Part shown: in pieces, positions 8,218 to 16,610 of the stretch
Layout: every line of letters starts with the position of its first letter
How positions within the stretch are numbered: the stretch's first letter is position 1
Assembly: GCA_002529455.1 (NCBI GenBank)
Contig: NYMS01000017.1
Coordinates: 1-53,362, forward strand
DNA from: Glycomyces fuscus
GTDB lineage: Bacteria; Actinomycetota; Actinomycetes; Streptosporangiales; Streptosporangiaceae
Reading direction: 5' to 3'
DNA: 53,362 nucleotides
Program-made: the position numbers and the translations under genes
The notes under the pieces: generated by a model
Seen by the model: the letters and a program-made list of their open reading frames with translations, nothing else
Told to the model about the DNA's origin: nothing
The model's database searches: none

Positions 8218-9159
8218 TTGACCGTGAACGACCTGACCGTCCGTACGATCACCGGACCTGAGGAGCTCGACCTCTTCAACCGGATCCCCTACCCCCAGAA
8301 CCCCGAGTTCGCCGACGACCTCGCCCGGGGGCGCCGACGCCCCTCGTGGATGTGGGTCGCCATGGACGGCGACCGCCTCCTGGCCCGCCTGTCCTGGTGG
8401 TGCCGCGCCCACGAGACCGCGCCCCTGCTCCTCGACGTCCTGGACGTGGACGACACGGCCGGGGACGTGGACCGCACGGGGGTCCTCGAACACCTGCTGC
8501 GCACCGCCTCGGCGGCGACCCTGCCCGAGGGCGGGACACCTCCCGAGTACCTGCGCGTCGTCCCCTCCGACTGGCGCGAGGACGCCGACGGGCGCCGCGC
8601 CGTGCAGGAGCGCATGGCCGCCGTCGAACGCACCGGCGGATCGCTCCTGGTGGAGCGGTTGCGCTTCGAGTGGACGCCCCAATCCCCGGCGCCGGGTGCG
8701 GGCGAACGCCTCCGGTTCCGGCCGGTCCGGGACGAGGAGGAGATCCTCGGCCTGATGGTCCGGGCCCTGGACGGGACCCTGGACGCCCACGACCGCGCCG
8801 ACCTCGAACACAGCACGGCGGAGCAGGTGGCCGCCGAGAACTGGAAGCTCGAGTTCAGCGAGTACACCACGCCGCGCTCCTGGTGGCGGGTCGCGACGCT
8901 GCCGGACGGCGAGCCGGTCGGGTTCGTCCTGCCCGCGCGCAACGACTACCACCCGATCATCGGCTACATCGCGGTGCTGCCCGAGCACCGCGGCCACGGG
9001 TACATCGACGAGGTCCTCGCCGAGGGCACCCGCGTCCTGGCCCGGGAGGGCGTGGAACGCATCCGCGCCGCCACCGACCTGGGCAACGTCCCGATGGCAC
9101 GGGCCTTCCAGCGGGCGGGGTACGCCACGCTCAGCGGGGTCGTCAACATGACCTGGTAG
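8218..9159 (+). CDS. GNAT-family N-acetyltransferase (two GNAT-like halves)
   Basis: 313 aa, long enough for two tandem GNAT folds. The C-terminal half is canonical: GYIAVLPEHRGHGYIDEVLAEGTRV is the acetyl-CoA pyrophosphate-binding motif A, followed by ATDLGNVPMARAFQRAGY, the usual strand-6/7 end. The N-terminal half keeps the fold but has a degenerate CoA loop, as in many tandem GNATs. TTG at 8218 has GAAGGTG at the right distance; a GTG at 8224 is the alternative. Probably cotranscribed with the leader peptide. Acceptor substrate unknown. Confidence 0.83.
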   Translation: MTVNDLTVRTITGPEELDLFNRIPYPQNPEFADDLARGRRRPSWMWVAMDGDRLLARLSWWCRAHETAPLLLDVLDVDDTAGDVDRTGVLEHLLRTASAATLPEGGTPPEYLRVVPSDWREDADGRRAVQERMAAVERTGGSLLVERLRFEWTPQSPAPGAGERLRFRPVRDEEEILGLMVRALDGTLDAHDRADLEHSTAEQVAAENWKLEFSEYTTPRSWWRVATLPDGEPVGFVLPARNDYHPIIGYIAVLPEHRGHGYIDEVLAEGTRVLAREGVERIRAATDLGNVPMARAFQRAGYATLSGVVNMTW

Positions 9160-9169
9160 GACCGCTCCC

Positions 9170-9211
9170 GGCCCCGCGGCGCGGGCCTGACCGGGCCCGG
9201 GCCGCGGGGCC
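9170..9211. terminator. Bidirectional hairpin between convergent GNAT and nucleotidyltransferase genes
   Basis: Perfect 11-bp inverted repeat GGCCCCGCGGC (9170-9180) and GCCGCGGGGCC (9201-9211) with a 20-nt loop, centred between two convergent stops. Confidence 0.6.
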
Positions 9212-9228
9212 CTACCCCGGCGCGCCGG

Positions 9229-9990
9229 TCAGGCCGTGGCGAGGATCCGTCCGGCCTCGGCGACCGCCGTGCCCAGGTCCTGGGGGTCGGCGGTCATACC
9301 GGCGACCACGAAGTCGATCTCCTCCAGACCGGCCATGGACAGCAGGGCCTTGTCGTTGGTGACCCACACCCCGCGCTCGGCCAGGACCGCGTGCGCGGCC
9401 TGCGCGGCGGCCTGGGACAGCAGGCCCGCGGTCTGGGCGACCCGGCCGTACGGGGCGTGGTTGTGCCGGGCGTAGGACAGGGTGGCCGCGGCCCTGCCCC
9501 GCCAGACGGGCGGTGCGCTCCTGCGCAGCGCCTCGGGGTAGTCGGGCCGGGGCAGCTCCCCGAGCAGGACCTCGCCGATGGCGAGTTCGGCGACGACCAG
9601 GTAGGTGGGGATACCGGCCAGGTGGAACATGAGCGGTTCCACCCCGAAACGCCCCTGCCGTGCCTCGGAGAGCTGGTGCTCGACCACGTCCAGGTCGCGG
9701 TAGTGCACGTCCACCGCCCGGCCGTCGATCCGCAGCCAGGCCCCGCCGTTGAAGACGCCGCCTCCCCAACCGCCGAGCTCCGACACCTCCCCCTCCCAGC
9801 CCAGGTCCCGCAGGGACTGCGGGTCGAAGCCGCCCCGGTAGTAGACCGCCAGGTCCCAGTCACTGTCGGGGCGGTGGGTGCCCTGGGCCCGGGAGCCGCC
9901 GAGCGTGACCGCCTCGACGGCCGGAAGGGCGGCGAGGCTGTCGGCGGTGGCGGCCAGGAAGGTCTCGTCATCATGCGCGGAGGTGGGCAT
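9229..9990 (-). CDS. Nucleotidyltransferase-fold protein (minimal NTase, antibiotic-NTase-like)
   Basis: 253 aa. The pol-beta-type NTase signature is intact: LGGSRAQGTHRPDSDWDLAVYY gives the GGSxxxG loop and the D-x-D metal pair, and a third acidic strand AVDVHYRD follows. The C-terminal helical region resembles nucleotide-binding domains of aminoglycoside adenylyltransferase-like proteins, so transfer of a nucleotide to a small molecule or protein is possible. Start choice is uncertain: ATGs at 9990, 9999 and 10002 are all in frame and none has a clear ribosome-binding site. Confidence 0.75.
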   Translation of the reverse strand: MPTSAHDDETFLAATADSLAALPAVEAVTLGGSRAQGTHRPDSDWDLAVYYRGGFDPQSLRDLGWEGEVSELGGWGGGVFNGGAWLRIDGRAVDVHYRDLDVVEHQLSEARQGRFGVEPLMFHLAGIPTYLVVAELAIGEVLLGELPRPDYPEALRRSAPPVWRGRAAATLSYARHNHAPYGRVAQTAGLLSQAAAQAAHAVLAERGVWVTNDKALLSMAGLEEIDFVVAGMTADPQDLGTAVAEAGRILATA

Positions 9991-10101
9991 GAGGACCATC
10001 ATGGTGGATGGCGCGCCCCGTCCAGGACGGGGTTTCCACCGCGTCGGCGCCCGCCGGGGGCGGCTGCCGCACCGGTCACGCCGACCGCTCCCGGCCACCC
10101 G

Positions 10102-11292
10102 TCATCTCCGTGCCGGTTCGGCCTCCGGCCGCCCCTGTGGGGCGTAGGTTCTCCGGCGCAGGAAGCTCTCGGCCGGGCCCCGTACCCCCGCGCGGCGCAT
10201 GAGGTCGGCCAGGACCACGGTGGCCAGCCAGACGGCGGCGCCGACCAGGACGGCGGCGGTGCCGGACAGCCGTGGCGCCAGATCGAGGGCGTAGGGCGCG
10301 AACAGCACCATCCAGCCCGCCGACTGCAGCAGGTAGCAGGTCAGGGAGCGCTGACCGGTGGCGACCAGGGCTTGTACGACGGGTCCGCGGCGGTCGCCGA
10401 GACGGACCGCGACCAGTGCGATGAGCGCGGCGTAGCCGAAGCCGCCCGCGTAGCCGGAGAGGACGTGCAGCCAGCCCGCACCGGCCCTGAGCACGAGCTC
10501 GGGCGCCCACAGCTGCGTGGCCACCAGGGCCTGCGGCAGTCCGCCGGCCACGGCCACCGGGATGCCGACGAGGGCGACGCGGCGCAGCAGTCCGAGGTGG
10601 CGCCCGGGCTGCTCCATGACGCGGCGGCGGGCCGCCCAGACCCCGACGAGGAAGGGGAACACCGAACTCGCCAGGAGCATCGGGGTCATGACCGGCCAGG
10701 TGAACAGGCGTGTGGCCATGTCGGCCAGCGGGTCGGGGGTCAGGACCCCGCCCGACTCGGGGTCGGAGAGGGGAAGGCTGTTCATGACCGCGTAGAACAG
10801 CGAGCCCAGGCAGGCCCAGGCGAGGGCGTGGGCGAGCAGGCGCCGGTCACCGGTGTGCAGCAGCCCCGCGAACAGCAGGGCGATGAGCCCGTAGACCGCG
10901 ACGATGTCGCCGAAGAAGAGCAGGAGCGTGTGCAGGAGGCCGATGAGGACCATCCACCGGCCGCGTCGGCGCACCAGTGAGCGCACCCACGGCTCCGGGC
11001 GCCCCTCGGCGGTGCGGCGCAGGTGGATCCAGGCGAGCCCGTAGCCGAACAGTGCCGCGAACATGGGATATCCGCGCGCCTCGGCCAACAGCGTCAGCAG
11101 GGCGGTGGAGGCGGTGTCGAGAGCACCGCCCGGGGAGGGGTCCCGTCCCGCGGCGGCCATCGTCCAGAGGATGTGCGCGTGCACGACGGCGATGACCAGC
11201 AGCATCACCCCGCGCGCCAGGTCGGGGGCGAGGGAGCGCCGGTCGGGTGCCACGCCCCCGGCCGGGGGCGGCGGGGAGGGGGGAGAGGACAT
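10102..11292 (-). CDS. DUF418 membrane protein
   Basis: 396 aa polytopic membrane protein with about ten hydrophobic helices. It carries the DUF418 features: N-terminal PDLARGVMLLVIAVVHAHI, then FGYGLAWIHLR, an internal RRRGRWMVLIGLLH, and the C-terminal TGQRSLTCYLLQS motif. The family (YeiB-like) is related to membrane acyltransferases, but no reaction is proven. ATG 11292 follows GGAG. It is divergent from a TetR gene, and the only strong dyad in the intergenic region sits between them, so repression by that TetR is likely. Induction by a lipophilic compound is inference. Confidence 0.85.
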   Translation of the reverse strand: MSSPPSPPPPAGGVAPDRRSLAPDLARGVMLLVIAVVHAHILWTMAAAGRDPSPGGALDTASTALLTLLAEARGYPMFAALFGYGLAWIHLRRTAEGRPEPWVRSLVRRRGRWMVLIGLLHTLLLFFGDIVAVYGLIALLFAGLLHTGDRRLLAHALAWACLGSLFYAVMNSLPLSDPESGGVLTPDPLADMATRLFTWPVMTPMLLASSVFPFLVGVWAARRRVMEQPGRHLGLLRRVALVGIPVAVAGGLPQALVATQLWAPELVLRAGAGWLHVLSGYAGGFGYAALIALVAVRLGDRRGPVVQALVATGQRSLTCYLLQSAGWMVLFAPYALDLAPRLSGTAAVLVGAAVWLATVVLADLMRRAGVRGPAESFLRRRTYAPQGRPEAEPARR

Positions 11293-11323
11293 ACTGAACT
11301 CCGTTCACGCGGAAGGGAACAGT

Positions 11324-11347
11324 ATTGGATACGGGCCCGTATCCAAT
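11324..11347. promoter_or_regulatory. Perfect 24-bp palindromic operator between DUF418 and tetR genes
   Basis: Arms ATTGGATACGGG and CCCGTATCCAAT are exact reverse complements with no spacer. The site lies 32 nt upstream of the DUF418 start and 43 nt upstream of the TetR start, in an otherwise AT-richer intergenic strip. This is the typical shape and place of a TetR operator controlling both genes. Confidence 0.8.
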
Positions 11348-11389
11348 CTCCTTCCTAAGATACGGCAACGTCGCTTAGTGGGGAAGAGC

Positions 11390-12103
11390 ATGGTTGACCG
11401 GGAGCGGCCGCGGGCTGACGACGGGGCGCGGGAGACCGCGCGGGGCGCACGGGAGGAGGCGCCCCGGCCCACGCGCAGGCGCGGGCGGGAGCTGCTCGAC
11501 GCCATCCACGAGGCGGTCATCCTGGAGGCCGCGGAGGTCGGTGTCGCCCGCCTGTCCATGGAGGGGGTCGCCCGCCGGGCGGGCACGGCCAAGACCTCGC
11601 TGTACCGGCGCTGGTCCACCCCGGGGGACATCCTGCTGGACGCGATGTACCACACCTACCCTCAGGAGGAGCCCACGCCGGGCGCCGACGACCTGCGCGG
11701 GGACCTCGTCAGGGCCCTCATGCTCCTGCGCGGCATCATGGACCGGTCCCTGGGGCAGGCGCTGTTCTCCGTGGTCGCCGAGGCGAGGCACCACCCCGAG
11801 CTCTACGGCCGGTTCGTACGGGAGGTCTTCGACTCCCGCGGCGGGCGCTTCACCCGCACCGTCCTCCAGCACTACGCCGACCACGGCAGGGTCGACCCCT
11901 CCCGCGTCACCTCCGTCACCGTCGACATCGGTGAGGCCATGCTCATCAAGTACTCCATCGACCACCAGGCCCCGCCCGACGAGGAGTACGTGGAGCGGAT
12001 CGTGGACCAGGTGATCCTGCCCGCCCTCGGCCAGGACCCGCGCGGCCCCTCCCCCGCCGCGGCTCCGGAGGAGGCGGGCTCCCCCGCGCCCTCCGGCGGC
12101 TAG
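11390..12103 (+). CDS. TetR-family transcriptional repressor
   Basis: 237 aa. A basic, disordered N-terminus (residues 1-35) is followed by the TetR helix-turn-helix: LSMEGVARRAGTAKTSLYRRW with the conserved LYRRW recognition end. The ligand-binding half resembles the TetR_C_16/AcrR-like group (FVREVFDSR, VDIGEAMLIKY). A Pro/Ala-rich C-terminal tail follows. ATG at 11390 has GGGGAAG upstream. Most likely autoregulates and represses the divergent DUF418 gene through the 24-bp palindrome. Confidence 0.88.
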   Translation: MVDRERPRADDGARETARGAREEAPRPTRRRGRELLDAIHEAVILEAAEVGVARLSMEGVARRAGTAKTSLYRRWSTPGDILLDAMYHTYPQEEPTPGADDLRGDLVRALMLLRGIMDRSLGQALFSVVAEARHHPELYGRFVREVFDSRGGRFTRTVLQHYADHGRVDPSRVTSVTVDIGEAMLIKYSIDHQAPPDEEYVERIVDQVILPALGQDPRGPSPAAAPEEAGSPAPSGG

Positions 12104-12231
12104 GACCCGCGGCGGCCCGTTCGCCGGATCGCCGGGACCGCCTCCCGCACGCGGACGGGAGGCCTCGCCCCGCACCGCCCCCTCCGGACCCCGGTGCCGA
12201 AAACCGCTGGGGCCCGGACGGGCGGCGGCAC

Positions 12232-12237
12232 TAGGGT
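12232..12237 (+). promoter_or_regulatory. -10 hexamer TAGGGT for a leaderless mRNA
   Basis: TAGGGT ends 7 nt before the ATG at 12245 and no ribosome-binding site is present. That is the standard geometry of a leaderless actinobacterial transcript. Confidence 0.5.
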
Positions 12238-12244
12238 TCGGGAC

Positions 12245-13135
12245 ATGCTCATCCCTCCGCCGGTGGACGCCGCGCGCGCCGAGGAACTCGTCGTGGGCCT
12301 GTCCGGGGCCCGTGTGGCCAGGCTGTTCGACGCCCGGGACCGGCCCGTCGCGGTGCTCAAGTCGGTGGACGCCGACCGCGCCGACCTGGTGTCCGAGCTC
12401 CTGGACCAGGAGCGGCGCCTGCGCTGGCTGGACGGCCGGGGGCTGCCGGTGCCGCGCGTGCTGGACTCGGGCTCCTGGGCGGGGCTGCGCTGGCTGGCCA
12501 TGAGCCACCTGGACGGGCGCGCCGCCCACGAGCCCTGGCCCGCCGGGGACCGGTCACGGGTGGTCGTCCTGCTCGCCCGGGCCGCCCGCGCGCTGCACGC
12601 CGCCCCGGCCGGGGGATGCCCCTTCGACATGACGCCGTCCGCCCGGCTGGAACGGGCCCGGGAGCGGGTCGCCTCCGGGCTCGTGGAGCGCTCCTGGGCC
12701 GCCGCGGGCAGGGAGGGGCCGCCCGCCGCCGAGGTGCTCTCCGAGCTGGACGGCCTGGCCCGCGCCCTGGGCCCCGGCCGGACCGCGCTGGTCCACGGCG
12801 ACTACTGCCTGCCCAACGTGCTGCTCGACACCGGCCTCGTACGCGGCGGGGCGGGCCGCGCGCACCGGTCCGCCCCCGCGGGACGCGGCCCCGGCCCCGC
12901 GGACGGGGCCCCCTCCGCCGGGGAGGGCTGGGCCCTGGTGGACCTGGGCCGCGCCGGGCTGGGGGACCCGCACGCGGACCTGGCCGACATGGTGGGCAGC
13001 CTGCTCAGCCCGATGAACCCGCAGTTCGGGCCGGAGGACGCCGAACGGTTCCTGGACGCCTACGGGCGGGAGGACGTCGACCCCGAGCGGCTGCGGCTGT
13101 GCGCCGGTATCGACTCCTTCTTCTGGCCCGTGTGA
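12245..13135 (+). CDS. Aminoglycoside-phosphotransferase (APH)-fold small-molecule kinase
   Basis: 296 aa. The kinase core is recognisable: VAVLKSVDA with Lys39, the catalytic loop LVHGDYCLPNVLLD (Asp186, Asn191) and LVDLGRAGLGDPHADLADMV with Asp233 as the metal ligand of the DxG-like motif. The order and the DPHADLA end match APH(3')-type enzymes, but resistance or a specific substrate cannot be inferred. Between the catalytic loop and the metal-binding loop, residues about 199-228 form a Gly/Ala/Pro/Arg-rich insertion absent from compact APHs. The protein ends soon after the last helix. Starts at ATG 12245, apparently leaderless. Confidence 0.8.
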   Translation: MLIPPPVDAARAEELVVGLSGARVARLFDARDRPVAVLKSVDADRADLVSELLDQERRLRWLDGRGLPVPRVLDSGSWAGLRWLAMSHLDGRAAHEPWPAGDRSRVVVLLARAARALHAAPAGGCPFDMTPSARLERARERVASGLVERSWAAAGREGPPAAEVLSELDGLARALGPGRTALVHGDYCLPNVLLDTGLVRGGAGRAHRSAPAGRGPGPADGAPSAGEGWALVDLGRAGLGDPHADLADMVGSLLSPMNPQFGPEDAERFLDAYGREDVDPERLRLCAGIDSFFWPV

Positions 13136-13162
13136 GGGTCCCGGCCGCAGCGGCCGGGACCC
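13136..13162. terminator. Near-continuous 13-bp hairpin between convergent kinase and BCCT genes
   Basis: GGGTCCCGGCCGC (13136-13148) and GCGGCCGGGACCC (13150-13162) are exact reverse complements around one base. The repeat begins immediately after the kinase stop and 20 nt beyond the BCCT stop, so it can terminate both strands. Confidence 0.7.
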
Positions 13163-13182
13163 CCTGTCGTCGGCGGGTCACC

Positions 13183-14847
13183 CTACCGGGAGCCGCCGTT
13201 GCCGCCGTTGCCGTCCCGCTCGACGGTGTGGCCCCCGCTCTCGCCCAGGCGCCGCTGCCGCTGCCGGATCCTGCGCGCCCTGGTGGCGAGGGGCGCCCTG
13301 CGTTCGCGCTGGAGGCCCGACCCCTCCGCGAACTCGGCGTGCAGCGAGCGCACGAGCCCCGCCATCATGAAGAAGCCGATCACGAAGAAGGGCAGTCCGA
13401 ACACGATGATCGTCTGTTGCAGGGCGTCCAGGCCGCCCACACCGGAGGCGGTGAGCACGGTCGCCGCCACGACGCCCTCGGTGACTCCCCAGAACACCCG
13501 CTGCCGGGTGGGGTTGCCCGCCGTGCCGGAGCAGAGCATGTCCACCACGAGGGAGGCCGAGTCCGAGGAGGTGGTGAAGAAGATGATGACGATGAGGATG
13601 CCCACCACCGACGCGAACGTGGTCAGCGGGAAGTGCTCCAGGAACGCGAAGAGGGCGCCGGCGACGTCCCCCTGCTCGACCACCTCCTCGACCAGTCCGC
13701 CGCCCTGGTTCCTCTCGATGTCGAAGGACGACAGCCCGAACACGCTGAACCACACGACGCTGAACACGGTGGGCGCGGCCAGCACGCCGAGGATGAACTC
13801 CCGGATGGTGCGGCCCTTGGAGATGCGCGCGATGAAGATGCCGACGAACGGCGACCAGGTGATGGTCCACGCCCAGTAGAAGACGGTCCAGGAGCCCTGC
13901 CAGCCGGTGTTGGCGAAGGTGTCGTTCCAGAACGACAGCGGGATCAGCAGTTCGAGGTAGACGCCCGTGGTCTCGATGATCCCCTTGGCCAGGTAGAGCG
14001 TCGACCCCGTCAGGAAGACGAAGAGCAGCAGCCCCACGGCCATGTAGATGTTGATCGTGGACAGCCACTTGATGCCGATGTCGAGACCGCTGGCCACGGA
14101 GATGACCGCGATGGTCGTGACGACCGCGATGAGGATCAGCTGGCTGAGGCGGCTCTCCTCCACGCCGAACAGGGTGTTGAGCCCGCTGTTGATCTGGAGG
14201 GTGCCCAGGCCGATGGTGACGGCGACGCCGAACAGCGTGCCCAGGACCGCGATGATGTCGATGGTCCGCCCGATGGGGCCGTTGATCCGGTCGCCGAGGA
14301 AGGGATGGAAGACCGAGCTGACCCGGAAGGGCAGGCCCTTGCGGTACACGAAGTAGGCGAAGGCGAGCCCCGGCAGGCAGAAGATCGTCCAGGTGTGCAG
14401 GCCGAAGTGGTAGAGCGTGAAGCCCATCGCCTCCTCCGCGGCCTCGATCGTCTGCGGATCGACACCCGACCGCGGCGGTTCGGCGTAGTGGCTGATGGGT
14501 TCGGCCACGCCCCAGAACATCAGGATGCTGCCGATACCGGCGGCGAACAGCATGGCGAACCAGACGGGATTGCTGTACTCGGGCCTGCTCTCCGGCGGTC
14601 CCAGCCGCACGCGGCCGTACCGGCTGAACGCGATCCAGATCAGGAAGATGAGGAAGGTGGTCACACCGAGGATGTAGAGCCATCCCAGATTGGTGAGGAT
14701 CCAGTCCGAGGTCGCGCCGAAGACGGCGTCCACCGTGTCGGTGAAGGCGATCGCGGACACCACGAAAACGATGGTCAACGCGGCGGACACGAAGAAGATC
14801 GCCGGGTTCGTCTCAAGCCCCAGCTTTTGCGCCAGCTTTTCGAGCAT
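13183..14847 (-). CDS. BCCT-family betaine/choline/carnitine transporter
   Basis: 554 aa, 12 membrane helices. The BCCT hallmark in TM8, FYWAWTITWSPFVGIFIARISKGRTIREF, contains the Trp residues that form the trimethylammonium-binding box in BetP. NPVWFAMLFAAGIGSILMFWGVAEP (TM3) and TTSSDSASLVVDMLCSG (TM10) are also conserved. The charged C-terminal tail after RSLHAEF (about 55 residues, Arg-rich) resembles osmosensing tails. Likely imports glycine betaine, choline or a related compatible solute with Na+ or H+. ATG 14847; the upstream 600 bp contain an AT-rich island and could hold an osmotically regulated promoter. Confidence 0.92.
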   Translation of the reverse strand: MLEKLAQKLGLETNPAIFFVSAALTIVFVVSAIAFTDTVDAVFGATSDWILTNLGWLYILGVTTFLIFLIWIAFSRYGRVRLGPPESRPEYSNPVWFAMLFAAGIGSILMFWGVAEPISHYAEPPRSGVDPQTIEAAEEAMGFTLYHFGLHTWTIFCLPGLAFAYFVYRKGLPFRVSSVFHPFLGDRINGPIGRTIDIIAVLGTLFGVAVTIGLGTLQINSGLNTLFGVEESRLSQLILIAVVTTIAVISVASGLDIGIKWLSTINIYMAVGLLLFVFLTGSTLYLAKGIIETTGVYLELLIPLSFWNDTFANTGWQGSWTVFYWAWTITWSPFVGIFIARISKGRTIREFILGVLAAPTVFSVVWFSVFGLSSFDIERNQGGGLVEEVVEQGDVAGALFAFLEHFPLTTFASVVGILIVIIFFTTSSDSASLVVDMLCSGTAGNPTRQRVFWGVTEGVVAATVLTASGVGGLDALQQTIIVFGLPFFVIGFFMMAGLVRSLHAEFAEGSGLQRERRAPLATRARRIRQRQRRLGESGGHTVERDGNGGNGGSR

Positions 14848-15461
14848 GCCGATTGCTTTCTGGTGTTTCGGGGACGTTCGTCGAGGGACAGGGGCTCGTC
14901 AGCCCGCACCGACCTCGGGCAAGGATACGTCCTTGGGGGCGGGTTCCCTGTTTATCCTTCCATTCGGGGAGAGTCGGGAACGTCCTTACCCGCCACCATT
15001 AGCAGCACACCGAAAATTCGCTGTTTAAATATGCCAAAAGCCACATAAGGCATGGTCTTGCGGGACTGTGTACGCCGCGCACCCTTTCGTGCGGGTGCGT
15101 CCCGCATCGTCACCGGCCCCGGAGCGCCCCTCCGGGGCACCCGCCCGAAGGGCCCCGCCCGCAGTCGCCCGGAAGCCGCCCGAGCCCCGCCCGGCCACGT
15201 GTACGGGCGACGCGTCACAGGGGCGGCGCGAAGGGCCCGCACCGACGGGTACGGGCGCGTCGGGGGGCGGGGCACGGCGAAGGCGGAGGGCCTCCCGTCC
15301 GTTCCGCCCGACCGGGCGCGGGGCGCTCCCGCGCCCGGGGGGACGGCCGGCCGCACGGGGGAAGAGCTCCCCCGAAAGGGGCGCCCCGGGCGCGGAGAGG
15401 GACGGCCGACGCACGCGGCCACGTGCCGCGCCCCGGTCCGCGGCCCTCCGGGGAGGGGCCC
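14848..15461. other. 614-bp intergenic region with an AT-rich island
   Basis: No gene is supported. Bases about 14990-15056 are strikingly AT-rich for this genome (TTTAAATAT core, and ATGCC/GGCAT arms at 15031-15035 and 15049-15053), which suggests a promoter or protein-binding zone for the BCCT gene. Bases 15060-15461 are GC-rich without codon structure. A 33-codon minus-strand ORF (14952-15053) exists but lacks a ribosome-binding site and the usual GC-skewed third positions. Confidence 0.5.
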
Positions 15462-16343
15462 TCAGGCGTCGAGTTCGCCCAGCAGCTCGCGTACCCGGTC
15501 CGGCTGCTCGTACAGCGACAGGTGCCCCGCGCCCTCGATGGTGTGGACGTCGGCGTCCAGGAAGCGGCGCGCCGGTCCGTGCAGGCGCGCGGGCGAGAAG
15601 AACGGGTCGTGCGATCCGGTCGCGACGGCGACCGGGGTGTCGGCCCAGGCGCGGAAGTGCTCCGCCTGCAACGGGCTGGGGGTGGACCCCGCACGGCAGT
15701 ACCGGGCCACCAGGGTCAGCCACTCGGTCTCGGCCCGGTGCTTGTCGCACTCGGTGGAGGGGCCGCTGAGGAACTCCACCAGGCGTCCGCTGGTCTGCTC
15801 GTTGGGGTGGATCATCCACGGCAGCGTGGCGCGCATCGACTCCGAGCTGACCCCGGCCGCGGTCAGTCCGGCCGGGTTGAGCAGCAGGATCCCGGCGACC
15901 AGCGGGGACGGCGTGGAGGCGAGCGCGATGGCGGCGCCGCGCGAGTGGCCCAGCACGAGGACGGGCCGGTCGGTGATCTGGGGCAGGAGCTCGTCGAGCC
16001 ACGCGCCGTAGGTCTCGATCCTGGCGCCGCCGACCCTCTGGCTGCAGCTCAGACCCGGCTGTCCGGGCAGGTCGACCAGCAGCACCGGCCGGTCCGCGGA
16101 CAGCGCCCGGGCCGCGGGCACCGTGGCGGCCGCGTTGAAGTTGGTGCCCGACAGCACCAGTACCGGGGTGCCGGGGCCGCCCGCGGAGCGGAAGGCCTGC
16201 GTACTCCCCAGACGGGTCTCCACGGGCGGGAGGGGGCCGAGTTCGGGCCACTGGCTCAGGGCGTTGTGACACCAGGCGTGCACGGAGCGCTCGGCGTTGT
16301 CGGAGCGGTACACGCGCGCGGTGCGGAGCGGGACGACGGTCAT
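15462..16343 (-). CDS. Alpha/beta hydrolase
   Basis: 293 aa. The nucleophile elbow is LGHSRGAAIAL (Gly-His-Ser-Arg-Gly), the acid is the Asp in TGSHDPFFS, and the catalytic His is in EGAGHLSLYEQ, all in correct order. The oxyanion region LVLSGTNFNAAAT precedes the LLVDLPGQPGLS strand. This layout fits small-molecule esterases, lactonases or C-C hydrolases; none can be singled out. The GHSRG elbow (Arg after Ser) occurs in several actinobacterial hydrolases. Start at ATG 16343 is the best available although the ribosome-binding site is weak. Confidence 0.85.
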   Translation of the reverse strand: MTVVPLRTARVYRSDNAERSVHAWCHNALSQWPELGPLPPVETRLGSTQAFRSAGGPGTPVLVLSGTNFNAAATVPAARALSADRPVLLVDLPGQPGLSCSQRVGGARIETYGAWLDELLPQITDRPVLVLGHSRGAAIALASTPSPLVAGILLLNPAGLTAAGVSSESMRATLPWMIHPNEQTSGRLVEFLSGPSTECDKHRAETEWLTLVARYCRAGSTPSPLQAEHFRAWADTPVAVATGSHDPFFSPARLHGPARRFLDADVHTIEGAGHLSLYEQPDRVRELLGELDA

Positions 16344-16610
16344 GATCTGCTTCGCCTAAGAGGAGACTGGACGCCGTCCTTGCTTGTCGGCGCGCCAAGA
16401 GAGGACTGTACGCCTCCGTTCGGCACCACGCCACCCGGGGGCGCCGGGAGTGTCCGAACAGACACACGAAAGAGATCCGCACTCGGCACGGAGTGTCCGC
16501 TGTTGAGGTTTTCGCCCTGATGTGAGGACCTTCGTCCGTCCGTTTCCGCCCCTTCCCCCGCCCCGCGGGGAGGGGGTCCCGGGCCGGGAGCCGGCCCGGG
16601 ACCACGGCGG

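Noticed and set aside
12245..13135. Calling the APH-fold kinase an aminoglycoside-resistance gene
   Set aside because: Catalytic motifs are present but the fold also serves choline, homoserine and other small-molecule kinases; no substrate-specific residues can be claimed.
12616..15048. 810-codon plus-strand open frame through the kinase and BCCT region
   Set aside because: It overlaps the reverse complement of a clear 12-helix transporter and has a Glu/Asp/His/Arg-rich shadow composition.
14952..15053. 33-codon minus-strand ORF in the AT-rich island
   Set aside because: No ribosome-binding site, atypical codon composition, and it is better read as promoter DNA.
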